From a virus, in IMG/VR virus record IMGVR_UViG_3300031785_000075, positions 1-20,305 of that record: a DNA stretch of 20,305 nucleotides, one strand, 5' to 3'. Below, piece by piece: positions 1-4,900 of the stretch. Made by a program: the position numbers and the translations under genes. The notes below the pieces were generated by a model that worked only from the letters and a program-made list of their open reading frames with translations, was not told the origin of the DNA and did no database searches. Within the stretch, counting starts at the first letter, position 1; the number at the start of each line of letters is the position of its first letter.

Positions 1-1
1 G

Positions 2-250
2 ATGAAAAAAAATTTAGAAGAAACCTTGGAAGGAGATGAAGAACTTACTATCAGAACAGAACTTGTCGGTGGCATGGGTAAGTATGGTAGGTTGCTTGGT
101 TGGTTATACGTTGGCGATGATGATGTATCACTCAACGAAAAAATGATCACCGAAGGATATGCATGGGCATATGATGGTGGTACAAAACAAAAAAACTTCG
201 AGGAACTTCGTGAAATACGAAGGTCTTTCGGTACATTACAGGAGGGTTAA
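2..250 (+). CDS. Thermonuclease (SNase-like) C-terminal part, truncated by window edge
   Basis: This frame is open from the left edge, so the visible 82 residues are the C-terminal half of a longer protein; the ATG at base 2 is probably internal. The segment GKYGR-LGWLYV (residues 26-37) followed by LNEKMITEGYAWAY (44-57) matches the staphylococcal-nuclease family pattern 'KYGR-LAYVY...VNE-LV-EGLA-AY'. Arg30 aligns with the family's second catalytic arginine (Arg87 in S. aureus nuclease). The first catalytic Arg and the Glu would lie to the left of the window. Family members are calcium-dependent phosphodiesterases cutting DNA or RNA. In a lytic phage such an enzyme could degrade host nucleic acid, which is inference. 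A strong AGGAGG lies at its 3' end, serving the next gene two bases downstream. Confidence 0.75.
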   Translation: MKKNLEETLEGDEELTIRTELVGGMGKYGRLLGWLYVGDDDVSLNEKMITEGYAWAYDGGTKQKNFEELREIRRSFGTLQEG

Positions 251-252
251 TC

Positions 253-486
253 ATGTTACAAAAAATTATCAATGGAATCGCTATTGCAAGTGGTGTTGTA
301 TCTATCACCGTCGTTGGTGCTGTTGGGATTGTATATCTCAATAAGGATGCGATTATCGAAAACGTCAAAAGTAAGGTAATGGAATCAGTATTACCTAGTG
401 GACTTGGTTCAGGTGGATTAGGTTTACCATCACCTTCAACACCTACACCAGAGGCACCTGCATCACCAATACCATTAGGATTTTAG
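253..486 (+). CDS. Small single-pass membrane protein with Pro-rich tail
   Basis: The 77-residue product has one hydrophobic segment (about residues 5-29, rich in Ile, Val, Ala and Gly), a short charged helix (30-45), and a Gly/Pro/Ser-rich tail (48-77) with repeated 'PxPxxP' spacing. ATG 253 is chosen because an AGGAGG Shine-Dalgarno lies about 8 bases upstream. It is the second gene of a tightly packed plus-strand run: its TAG stop overlaps the GTG start of the next gene by one base (TAGTG), implying coupled translation. I recognise no family. One membrane anchor plus a flexible Pro-rich tail would fit an envelope-associated phage protein, but no function is assigned. Confidence 0.7.
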   Translation: MLQKIINGIAIASGVVSITVVGAVGIVYLNKDAIIENVKSKVMESVLPSGLGSGGLGLPSPSTPTPEAPASPIPLGF

Positions 487-695
487 TGAAACTGTTATTG
501 AAAATTGGTGTTGGTATATCTATAGGTATCAACCTTTTTATTTTTACTGCTTTATTATACAACATAAACAGGTATGATAAAAGAGTTGATGAGAATCGAA
601 AATGGTTGAAAGAAACTATCGAGAAAGAGGTTTACGATCAAATTAAATTTGTGATGCCTAAAGAATCTGGTGGTGTATATGTCCCCAATAAATGA
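486..695 (+). CDS. Small membrane protein with short helical tail
   Basis: This 69-residue product starts at GTG 486, overlapping the previous stop by one base. An N-terminal hydrophobic segment (about residues 5-27) follows a basic N-terminus (MKLLLK). A charged, probably helical stretch comes next (residues 30-56, with NRYDKRVDENRKWLKETIEK). One transmembrane anchor followed by a helix is the general shape of inner-membrane spanin subunits and many small phage membrane proteins, but the helix is too short for a confident lysis assignment. The last 17 bases overlap the start of the following gene in another frame. Function unknown. Confidence 0.65.
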   Translation: MKLLLKIGVGISIGINLFIFTALLYNINRYDKRVDENRKWLKETIEKEVYDQIKFVMPKESGGVYVPNK

Positions 696-1449
696 AATTG
701 AAGTACCAAATATTACAATACCTAATGTTGTAAGTAATCAACATTGGTTGAATGGTATACCTAATATTCCAAGTAATCATCCACCAATCACAACACAAAT
801 AGGATTTCCGATTGTAGAAATACCTGGTTGTGTGGAGATGCATCAGGATAATAAAGATCACGTATCAAAATTACCTTTTGATAAAGATTTGGTAAATCAA
901 GACGAAAAAGGTACAACAACTCTGTGTCCTCACGGTGAATATCCATCATATGAAGCGATGGAATATACACCAGAACAATTACTAATACAAAGAGAAATAC
1001 CCCCACCACCTGTAGAACCACCACCAGAGATTGAACCACCTGAGATACCTGATACTGGTGACTTAGGAAAGAAAGAAGATGTTCCTTGTCCTGGTCCAGG
1101 TAATTTAAGAGTTGGTGACTTAACACAATCAGGTGATGAAAGAGTTGTAGGTCATAAGTTAAGTGATGATGGTAAGGTCTGTGAGACAATATATGAACCT
1201 ACTACACCACTCGAAAAATTTATACCATCTACAAATCAGGCAACCAACGCACTTGCTATCGCAGTTATCGCAACAGCAGGTGCGACTGCGACACCAATTA
1301 TATTGAGAATAGTTAAACCGATACTTACAAAGATATGGAAAACGATACAAAAAAAGATGGGTAAGAAAATTGAACCACCTACCCGTTCTGAGATTATATC
1401 AAATAAGTATCGTGAAAAGAAAGGACTACCACCTTTGAAGAAAAAATAA
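679..1449 (+). CDS. Pro-rich protein with C-terminal membrane helix and basic tail, unknown function
   Basis: ATG 679 gives 256 residues; GTG 670 is an in-frame alternative adding three. The start lies inside the preceding gene (17-base overlap). The N-terminal third is rich in Asn, Ile and Pro. A proline block (about residues 107-125, PPPPVEPPPEIEPPEIP) precedes a Cys/Gly/Asp-containing linker. Residues about 188-213 (LAIAVIATAGATATPIILRIV) form the only good membrane segment. The last 40 residues are strongly basic (KKMGKK...KYREKKGLPPLKKK). The shape is a large soluble domain, one C-terminal anchor and a cationic tail. With the two preceding membrane proteins it forms an overlapping translational unit. 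I recognise no family. Confidence 0.7.
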   Translation: MSPINEIEVPNITIPNVVSNQHWLNGIPNIPSNHPPITTQIGFPIVEIPGCVEMHQDNKDHVSKLPFDKDLVNQDEKGTTTLCPHGEYPSYEAMEYTPEQLLIQREIPPPPVEPPPEIEPPEIPDTGDLGKKEDVPCPGPGNLRVGDLTQSGDERVVGHKLSDDGKVCETIYEPTTPLEKFIPSTNQATNALAIAVIATAGATATPIILRIVKPILTKIWKTIQKKMGKKIEPPTRSEIISNKYREKKGLPPLKKK

Positions 1450-1454
1450 TTATT

Positions 1455-1967
1455 GTGAAAACAGGAATAGAAAAATTTAAAAATACTATAGATTCTGAAA
1501 CTTGTGATTTACTAATCAAATATTTGGAAGATAATCTACATGACGCTACTGATCTGGCACACAGCGATGCTCAAAATGTTATTGGTAAACAAATTTTGTT
1601 ACGACCACATACAGAGTTAGATAATATGGTTTTTAAAACAATTGAAGACGTGTTAGAAAAATATGGAGAAAAGTATCCTTTCTTTAGAGTTCGTAGTGAT
1701 ACAGGTTATCAACTTAGAAAAATAACAGGTAATACCAGAGAACATGTAGATAAAAATCTTGATAATGAAGATCATAGAAATGTAAGTGTAATTATAGGTT
1801 TAAATAATGACTATGAAAAAGGAGAGTTTCATTTTCCATTTCAAGATTATACAACTACTGTAAAACGTGGAGAGGCAATAGTCTTTCCTGTCTATTTTAT
1901 GTATCCACATTATGTAGATGAACCTATTGGTAATAGATACACTATTAATACTTGGATGATTGGATAA
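1455..1967 (+). CDS. 2-oxoglutarate/Fe(II)-dependent oxygenase, prolyl-4-hydroxylase-like
   Basis: The 170-residue protein carries the full double-stranded beta-helix signature. HVD (His97, Asp99) is the first pair of iron ligands. The strand pattern GEFHFPFQDYTTTVKRGEAIVFP (residues 123-145) is typical. His152 (PHYV) is the distal iron ligand, and Arg161 (NRYTINTW) is positioned to bind the 2-oxoglutarate 5-carboxylate. This class uses O2, Fe(II) and 2-oxoglutarate to hydroxylate substrates, often prolyl residues, and is common in T4-like marine phages. GTG 1455 is the only reasonable start, six bases after the previous stop. The protein is compact compared with cellular prolyl hydroxylases. 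Its target is unknown; collagen-like fibres encoded about 3 kb away are candidates. Its TAA abuts the stop codon of the convergent minus-strand gene. Confidence 0.85.
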   Translation: MKTGIEKFKNTIDSETCDLLIKYLEDNLHDATDLAHSDAQNVIGKQILLRPHTELDNMVFKTIEDVLEKYGEKYPFFRVRSDTGYQLRKITGNTREHVDKNLDNEDHRNVSVIIGLNNDYEKGEFHFPFQDYTTTVKRGEAIVFPVYFMYPHYVDEPIGNRYTINTWMIG

Positions 1968-2663
1968 TTATTTCTTAGTATTACCGATTGATATTTCTTT
2001 CAATACACTTGCATCCGTACTGATGGGTGGTTTTGTATTTATTTCGTGAGTATGATTTGCAACGACACCTGGTGGATTTATTAACATTACATCTGCACAT
2101 ACCTTCGCATATTCAGTGCCTGGTTTAAATATAATTCCAGCCTTCATTAGTTCACCACAGTTCTTTAATCTTGCAATTTCAAAGTCTAATCTTTTATTTG
2201 CAACAGATTGATTCATTAATGCTATATTTGCTTCTGCTGCCTGTTTACATTGCTCTTGTAATTTCTTATCTAATGGTTTTGACCAAGTGGCAGATATACC
2301 CACTGATAATGTACTACTATCTTTTTGTCCTGTCCGAGTTGGTTTATAATATAAAATTTGACCAGGATTGTCTGGCACATCGTCATTATCTGCGTCTACA
2401 TTATTGTACACTGGATCCATATAGTAAGATTCGTAAGGACGCTTTACTGCAATATTTCCTGTGGCGAAGGGTGTTATGTTCATGGTAGGACCTTGACATT
2501 GTATCCCATTACCATATGTGTTTGTTATATACGGACCTTGTAAAACTTGTATTGCCTGGTTGGTCACTGAGCCAGAACTATTCGCTACTGGATTTGCTGT
2601 AGCAGAAACACCCCCGATGTCTGAAGCGAATGATGGGGTTGCTGTTCCAACTGTGAGACACAA
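1968..2663 (-). CDS. Exported protein of unknown function, last of a three-gene minus-strand set; start codon uncertain
   Basis: The reading frame encodes a signal-peptide-like segment (VLKLISLCLTVGTATPSFAS, probable cleavage after FAS), a low-complexity Asn/Gly/Pro region, an acidic turn (DNDDVPD), and a Cys-containing helical C-terminus (QEQCKQAAEAN; RLKNCGELMKAG; YAKVCADVM) that may be disulphide-linked. No ATG or GTG stands at the front of the signal peptide. In-frame options are TTG 2663 (used here, 231 aa, short leader), CTG 2672 (234 aa, overlapping the upstream TGA as CTGA), or ATG 2840 (290 aa, 172 bases inside the upstream gene and giving a non-signal N-terminus). A ribosomal frameshift from the upstream gene is another possibility. 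Function unknown. Confidence 0.65.
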   Translation of the reverse strand: MCLTVGTATPSFASDIGGVSATANPVANSSGSVTNQAIQVLQGPYITNTYGNGIQCQGPTMNITPFATGNIAVKRPYESYYMDPVYNNVDADNDDVPDNPGQILYYKPTRTGQKDSSTLSVGISATWSKPLDKKLQEQCKQAAEANIALMNQSVANKRLDFEIARLKNCGELMKAGIIFKPGTEYAKVCADVMLINPPGVVANHTHEINTKPPISTDASVLKEISIGNTKK

Positions 2664-2668
2664 TGATA

Positions 2669-3103
2669 TCAGTTTGAGAACGTGCTTGTCGTGTTTGTGA
2701 CGCTTTGGATAGTGGTGGTTCTCTGTATTATTGTGTGATTTGAGAGCCCTGGTCCAGAATAACTTTCTGTGAATTGAAAGGGTTCTCCTGGTGTTACCAG
2801 AGTGAAGTTTGGTTTTTGTGTATGGTCTAAACCAGTCCATGTCGAAGTCACTCCATTTATTGTATTACTATTTTGGTCAGTATTAGGTGCCGAAATAGTG
2901 TTACCATCGTGTTGTATATTTGTGCCCGTTATCACATATTGATACCCAGTATCGTAATTCATAGAATTTATGGTCTCCGACACCGTGGAAGTCGTTTCCG
3001 TATTTGAGGTCATCGAGCCCTGCGTAAAATTCGGGACCACAGGCACTGCATAAGCAGATGGTATGATACTAAAAAGAAGTAGTAGTATACTATATCTTTT
3101 CAT
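2669..3103 (-). CDS. Exported Thr/Asn/Ser-rich protein, unknown function
   Basis: This 144-residue protein begins with a clear signal peptide (MKRYSILLLLFSIIPSAYA, cleavage about 19/20). The rest is rich in Thr, Ser, Asn and Gln, with short beta-prone segments (YQYVITGTNIQ) and no cysteine. The start is ATG at 3103, 12 bases after the stop of the upstream gene; no convincing Shine-Dalgarno is visible. The C-terminus (TTTIQSVTNTTSTFSN) runs into the signal-peptide coding region of the downstream gene. Composition fits a secreted fibre, adhesin-like or surface-exposed protein. It resembles no enzyme I know. It is probably co-transcribed with its two neighbours. Confidence 0.7.
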   Translation of the reverse strand: MKRYSILLLLFSIIPSAYAVPVVPNFTQGSMTSNTETTSTVSETINSMNYDTGYQYVITGTNIQHDGNTISAPNTDQNSNTINGVTSTWTGLDHTQKPNFTLVTPGEPFQFTESYSGPGLSNHTIIQRTTTIQSVTNTTSTFSN

Positions 3104-3115
3104 GATACCACAAAA

Positions 3116-3616
3116 TTAGTTTACGGTCAACTCGTTGACGAATTGTCCAGTTGCAACAGTACCAGCTCCACCACCAGTTACCGTCATCGCTCCTGAAGTT
3201 GTAATAGTACCTGCAAGAGTACCCGCTGTGCCTGATGCTGTTGAAACTTGATCTGAGAAGTTACTTACAGCACCAACGGATGGAGCAGATTGTGATAATG
3301 CATCACCTTGAACAAATGACTGACTTAAGCTGAAACTTGCACCTGGAACATCCTGTGTGAACGTAGTATCTGCTACCGTACCAACTCCTGATGAGAAAGT
3401 CATTCCACCGATACCATTAGTTACAGCATTGTCACCAGAACCATAAGTACTATCGAGACCGTTTCCACTTACAGCGTATGTATTACCAACCCTCTCAACC
3501 TGTGTTGCAGCTGCGTTCACGGTTAGTTGGACACTAGAACTTAGTTTATGAGTTATATCTGCAAAAGCAGGAGAACTAAATCCTGCGAACAATAATATAG
3601 GCAATAGTTTTTTCAT
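3116..3616 (-). CDS. Exported Gly/Ser/Thr-rich protein, first gene of the minus-strand set
   Basis: The 166-residue product has a textbook signal peptide (MKKLLPILLFAGFSSPAFA, cleavage about 19/20). The mature chain is dominated by Gly, Ser, Thr, Ala and Val with repeating small-residue beta-type segments (GTVADTTFTQDVPGASFSLS; GTAGTLAGTITTSGAMTVTG) and has no cysteine. This resembles secreted beta-structured surface proteins, perhaps fibre-forming ones, but there is no diagnostic curli repeat. It starts at ATG 3616 with a weak AGGT about 11 bases upstream. A CTAAATA box on the minus strand at 3644-3650 suggests late transcription of the set. Function unknown. Confidence 0.72.
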   Translation of the reverse strand: MKKLLPILLFAGFSSPAFADITHKLSSSVQLTVNAAATQVERVGNTYAVSGNGLDSTYGSGDNAVTNGIGGMTFSSGVGTVADTTFTQDVPGASFSLSQSFVQGDALSQSAPSVGAVSNFSDQVSTASGTAGTLAGTITTSGAMTVTGGGAGTVATGQFVNELTVN

Positions 3617-3643
3617 CTGTAAATTTACCTATTGATGTAGCTT

Positions 3644-3650
3644 TATTTAG
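3644..3650 (-). promoter_or_regulatory. Late-promoter-like box for the minus-strand exported set
   Basis: On the minus strand the bases read CTAAATA, 28 bases upstream of ATG 3616. The same heptamer stands upstream of the gene at 13248, and related TATAAATA/AATAAATA boxes precede fibre genes here. T4-type late promoters consist of such a lone -10 element without a -35 box. The assignment rests on motif and position only. Confidence 0.45.
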
Positions 3651-3675
3651 CAGGAATATAATTGTATCTTAACAC

Positions 3676-3704
3676 TTGACACACTTATAGTATAGTGCTA
3701 TACT
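3676..3704 (+). promoter_or_regulatory. Near-consensus sigma-70 promoter
   Basis: TTGACA (3676-3681) and TATACT (3699-3704) are separated by exactly 17 bases, matching the bacterial housekeeping consensus at 11 of 12 positions. It points right, with transcription expected near 3711, into the structured leader and the beta-barrel gene at 3828. In T4-like phages this architecture marks early promoters read by unmodified host RNA polymerase. Confidence 0.8.
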
Positions 3705-3705
3705 A
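3688..3705. repeat. Palindrome overlapping the -10 element, operator-like
   Basis: TAGTATAG (3688-3695) and CTATACTA (3698-3705) are perfect 8-base inverted arms around a 2-base centre. The right arm contains the -10 box at 3699-3704. A symmetrical site here could be bound by a dimeric repressor that occludes RNA polymerase, but no regulator is identified. AT-rich -10 regions can be palindromic by chance. Confidence 0.5.
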
Positions 3706-3710
3706 AATAC

Positions 3711-3810
3711 CATTACATAGAACAACGGGATCGAAAGATCGTGCCCCTGCGTAGAATGTAAAAATCTTTAGTCGAAAGATTTTCCATCCGCAGGTTTTTT
3801 AGTATCTGCG
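3711..3810 (+). ncRNA. Structured 5' leader or small RNA with mutually exclusive pairings
   Basis: Between the promoter and ATG 3828 lies a 117-base non-coding stretch with dense potential structure. Hairpin A is GATC (3729-3732), a GAAA GNRA-type tetraloop, then GATC (3737-3740). Hairpin B is AAAATCTTT (3761-3769), loop AGTCG, then AAAGATTTT (3775-3783), nine perfect pairs. An outer stem pairs CCTGCG (3746-3751) with CGCAGG (3789-3794) around hairpin B and is followed by six T. Two alternatives compete: CGCAG (3789-3793) can instead pair with CTGCG (3806-3810), and ATCTTT (3764-3769) can pair with either of two AAAGAT copies (3734-3739, 3775-3780), which sit in a repeated TCGAAAGAT. This looks like an attenuator or a free ~90-nt small RNA. 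I cannot tell whether it matches a known cyanophage RNA family such as the manA motif. Confidence 0.55.
3746..3800 (+). terminator. Terminator-like structure inside the leader (possible attenuator)
   Basis: The stem CCTGCG/CGCAGG encloses hairpin B (3761-3783) and its 3' arm is directly followed by TTTTTT (3795-3800). This is the layout of an intrinsic terminator, although the G+C stem is only six pairs and it closes over a second hairpin rather than a short loop. It would end transcription before the beta-barrel gene unless CGCAG pairs with the downstream CTGCG. Confidence 0.45.
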
Positions 3811-3827
3811 AGATAAAATAAAACAAA

Positions 3828-4187
3828 ATGTCTATTAAATCAACAATCGCTGCAGTAGCAGCATCTCCATTCCTATTCGCTGGTGCAGCCTTTGCTGGTC
3901 CATACGTCAATTTGGAAGCAACTGGTTCATACCCTGATGGTGCATACACCTCTGGTGGATTAGAAGCAGTAGTTGGATATGAGGGAGAAACACCTGGTGG
4001 AATTGGTTGGTATGTATCTGGTGGTCCAACAGTGACTCATACAGAAACAACTGACGAGTTCGGTGATGTAGAATTCATCGGGTATGTCGGTGGTTCATAC
4101 GATAAGTTCTACGGAGAAATCTCTGGTGTAACTGCAGAAGATGACGTTGACTGGTCTGCAAAAGCAGGTGTGAAGTTCACATTCTAA
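3828..4187 (+). CDS. Small exported protein, predicted outer-membrane beta-barrel
   Basis: The 119-residue product has a signal peptide (MSIKSTIAAVAASPFLFAGAAFA, cleavage about 23/24). The ~96-residue mature chain alternates aromatic/hydrophobic and polar residues in short strands (PYVNLEATGSY; LEAVVGYEG; GWYVSGGPTV; VEFIGYVGGSY; KFYGEISGV; WSAKAGVKFTF). It ends in phenylalanine after an alternating strand, as BAM-assembled outer-membrane proteins do. About six strands would be short for a barrel, so oligomerisation or a partial barrel is possible. It sits alone between its own sigma-70 promoter and a strong terminator, suggesting independent, probably early expression. A phage-made envelope protein could alter host permeability or receptor access; this is inference. 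The start codon is preceded by an A-rich stretch without a clear Shine-Dalgarno. Confidence 0.72.
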   Translation: MSIKSTIAAVAASPFLFAGAAFAGPYVNLEATGSYPDGAYTSGGLEAVVGYEGETPGGIGWYVSGGPTVTHTETTDEFGDVEFIGYVGGSYDKFYGEISGVTAEDDVDWSAKAGVKFTF

Positions 4188-4207
4188 GTCGGTAACGATC
4201 TAATACA

Positions 4208-4236
4208 AAGACCTCTACATAGTAGGGGTCTTTTTT
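4208..4236 (+). terminator. Intrinsic terminator after the beta-barrel gene
   Basis: AAGACCTCTAC (4208-4218) pairs with GTAGGGGTCTT (4222-4232) through 11 pairs including one G-U, with a 3-base loop, running into a T-rich tail (4231-4236). It closes the transcription unit that starts at about 3711. Confidence 0.88.
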
Positions 4237-4241
4237 ATATA

Positions 4242-4385
4242 ATGAATTTACTCAAACATCCATTGTTTCAGATCAATATGATATTGGTCTGTTCTCTTGT
4301 GTTCATAGAGTTGTTACACGTTAATTATCACAGAACAGCACCACCTTGTCCTGTACAAGAAATAGAAATGGAAGATGATTGGTGA
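4242..4385 (+). CDS. 47-residue membrane protein, unknown function
   Basis: A short ORF starts at ATG 4242 just after the terminator U-tract. It encodes a basic N-terminus (MNLLKHP), a hydrophobic segment (about residues 8-25, FQINMILVCSLVFIELL), then a Pro/Cys-containing acidic tail (APPCPVQEIEMEDDW). The coding content is small, but the membrane segment and the GTGA overlap of its stop with the next gene's probable start (4382) support it as real. No Shine-Dalgarno is visible. Confidence 0.5.
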   Translation: MNLLKHPLFQINMILVCSLVFIELLHVNYHRTAPPCPVQEIEMEDDW

Positions 4386-4579
4386 TATATAGTTATGATA
4401 TCGTAACATTTGTAATGACTAGTAAAGCAAAGACACTATTAAAAGTTGGATTACCACTCGTTATAGTAATTCAACTTATCTCAATCACATTTTTATTGGC
4501 GAAGATGAGTAGAGATAAAGCATTCTCCTGTAAAGCAGTCGGTAATTATTTTGTGTGTAGACAAATAAAACTAAAATGA
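4382..4579 (+). CDS. Small membrane protein, unknown function
   Basis: The 65-residue product from GTG 4382 (overlapping the upstream stop as GTGA, with GGA 8-9 bases upstream) has one transmembrane stretch (about residues 20-44, KVGLPLVIVIQLISITFLLA). A short Cys-containing basic tail follows (FSCKAVGNYFVCRQIKLK), whose two cysteines could form a disulphide if periplasmic. ATG 4415 is an alternative start giving 54 residues with the same membrane segment. With the preceding 47-residue protein it makes a pair of tiny membrane proteins. No family recognised. Confidence 0.55.
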   Translation: MIYSYDIVTFVMTSKAKTLLKVGLPLVIVIQLISITFLLAKMSRDKAFSCKAVGNYFVCRQIKLK

Positions 4580-4591
4580 TATATAAAGAAA

Positions 4592-4876
4592 GTGAATGAA
4601 GCACAGGTTAGAATGTTAAAGATGGAACCAATCAGAGTAAGATGTCGTGCATGTAATAAAGAAGTAAGAGCACGAGCAGGGAAATCAGTATGTTGTGGAT
4701 GCTCAAACATGACCACAATTAAAGGAGATGTTATATCTGCAGTAGATTTAAGTCAGGTTATTATGTTAAATACCTATTCAGTAAAAGAAGATAGTGGGTT
4801 ATCAAATGAGCAACTTGAATGGCAGGAAGCAAGAAGTAGAAGGAAGATAACCAAAATGGACTTTGAAATTAGGTAG
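4592..4876 (+). CDS. Small zinc-ribbon-like protein
   Basis: The 94-residue product starts at GTG 4592; an in-frame ATG at 4613 is an alternative. Residues 19-37 contain CRAC and CCGC spaced by about 11 residues, a CxxC...CxxC arrangement typical of a single zinc ribbon. The remainder is polar, with a basic segment (ARSRRKITK) near the C-terminus. Such small zinc-ribbon proteins in phages may bind nucleic acid or a transcription or replication partner; no specific role is shown. Its 3' end runs up to the late promoter of the first fibre gene. Confidence 0.65.
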   Translation: MNEAQVRMLKMEPIRVRCRACNKEVRARAGKSVCCGCSNMTTIKGDVISAVDLSQVIMLNTYSVKEDSGLSNEQLEWQEARSRRKITKMDFEIR

Positions 4877-4884
4877 TATAAATA
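4877..4884 (+). promoter_or_regulatory. T4-type late promoter of the first fibre gene
   Basis: TATAAATA at 4877-4884 is an exact T4 late-promoter -10 box. It lies 16 bases before ATG 4901 in the A/T-rich gap after the zinc-ribbon gene. No -35 element is expected for this class, which depends on the phage late sigma factor and sliding clamp. Confidence 0.75.
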
Positions 4885-4900
4885 TTTAAAAAAGTAGATA

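Noticed and set aside
2-250. ATG at base 2 as the true start of the nuclease
   Set aside because: The family's N-terminal catalytic Arg/Glu half is missing and the frame is open to the edge, so the gene almost certainly begins outside the window.
788-1189. Minus-strand 133-residue frame opposite the Pro-rich gene, and plus-strand frame 2171-2488 opposite the exported protein
   Set aside because: Leu/His- and Tyr/Leu-rich antisense translations with no ribosome site; the opposite strands have better-supported genes.
1968-2840. 290-residue version of the third minus-strand protein starting at ATG 2840
   Set aside because: It would overlap the upstream signal-peptide gene by 172 bases and place a signal-like segment at residues 54-73 after a His/Lys/Arg-rich non-secretory N-terminus.
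3713-3949. Minus-strand 78-residue frame across the structured leader and the start of the beta-barrel gene
   Set aside because: It overlaps the promoter-leader region and a well-supported signal-peptide gene, and its translation shows no recognisable feature.
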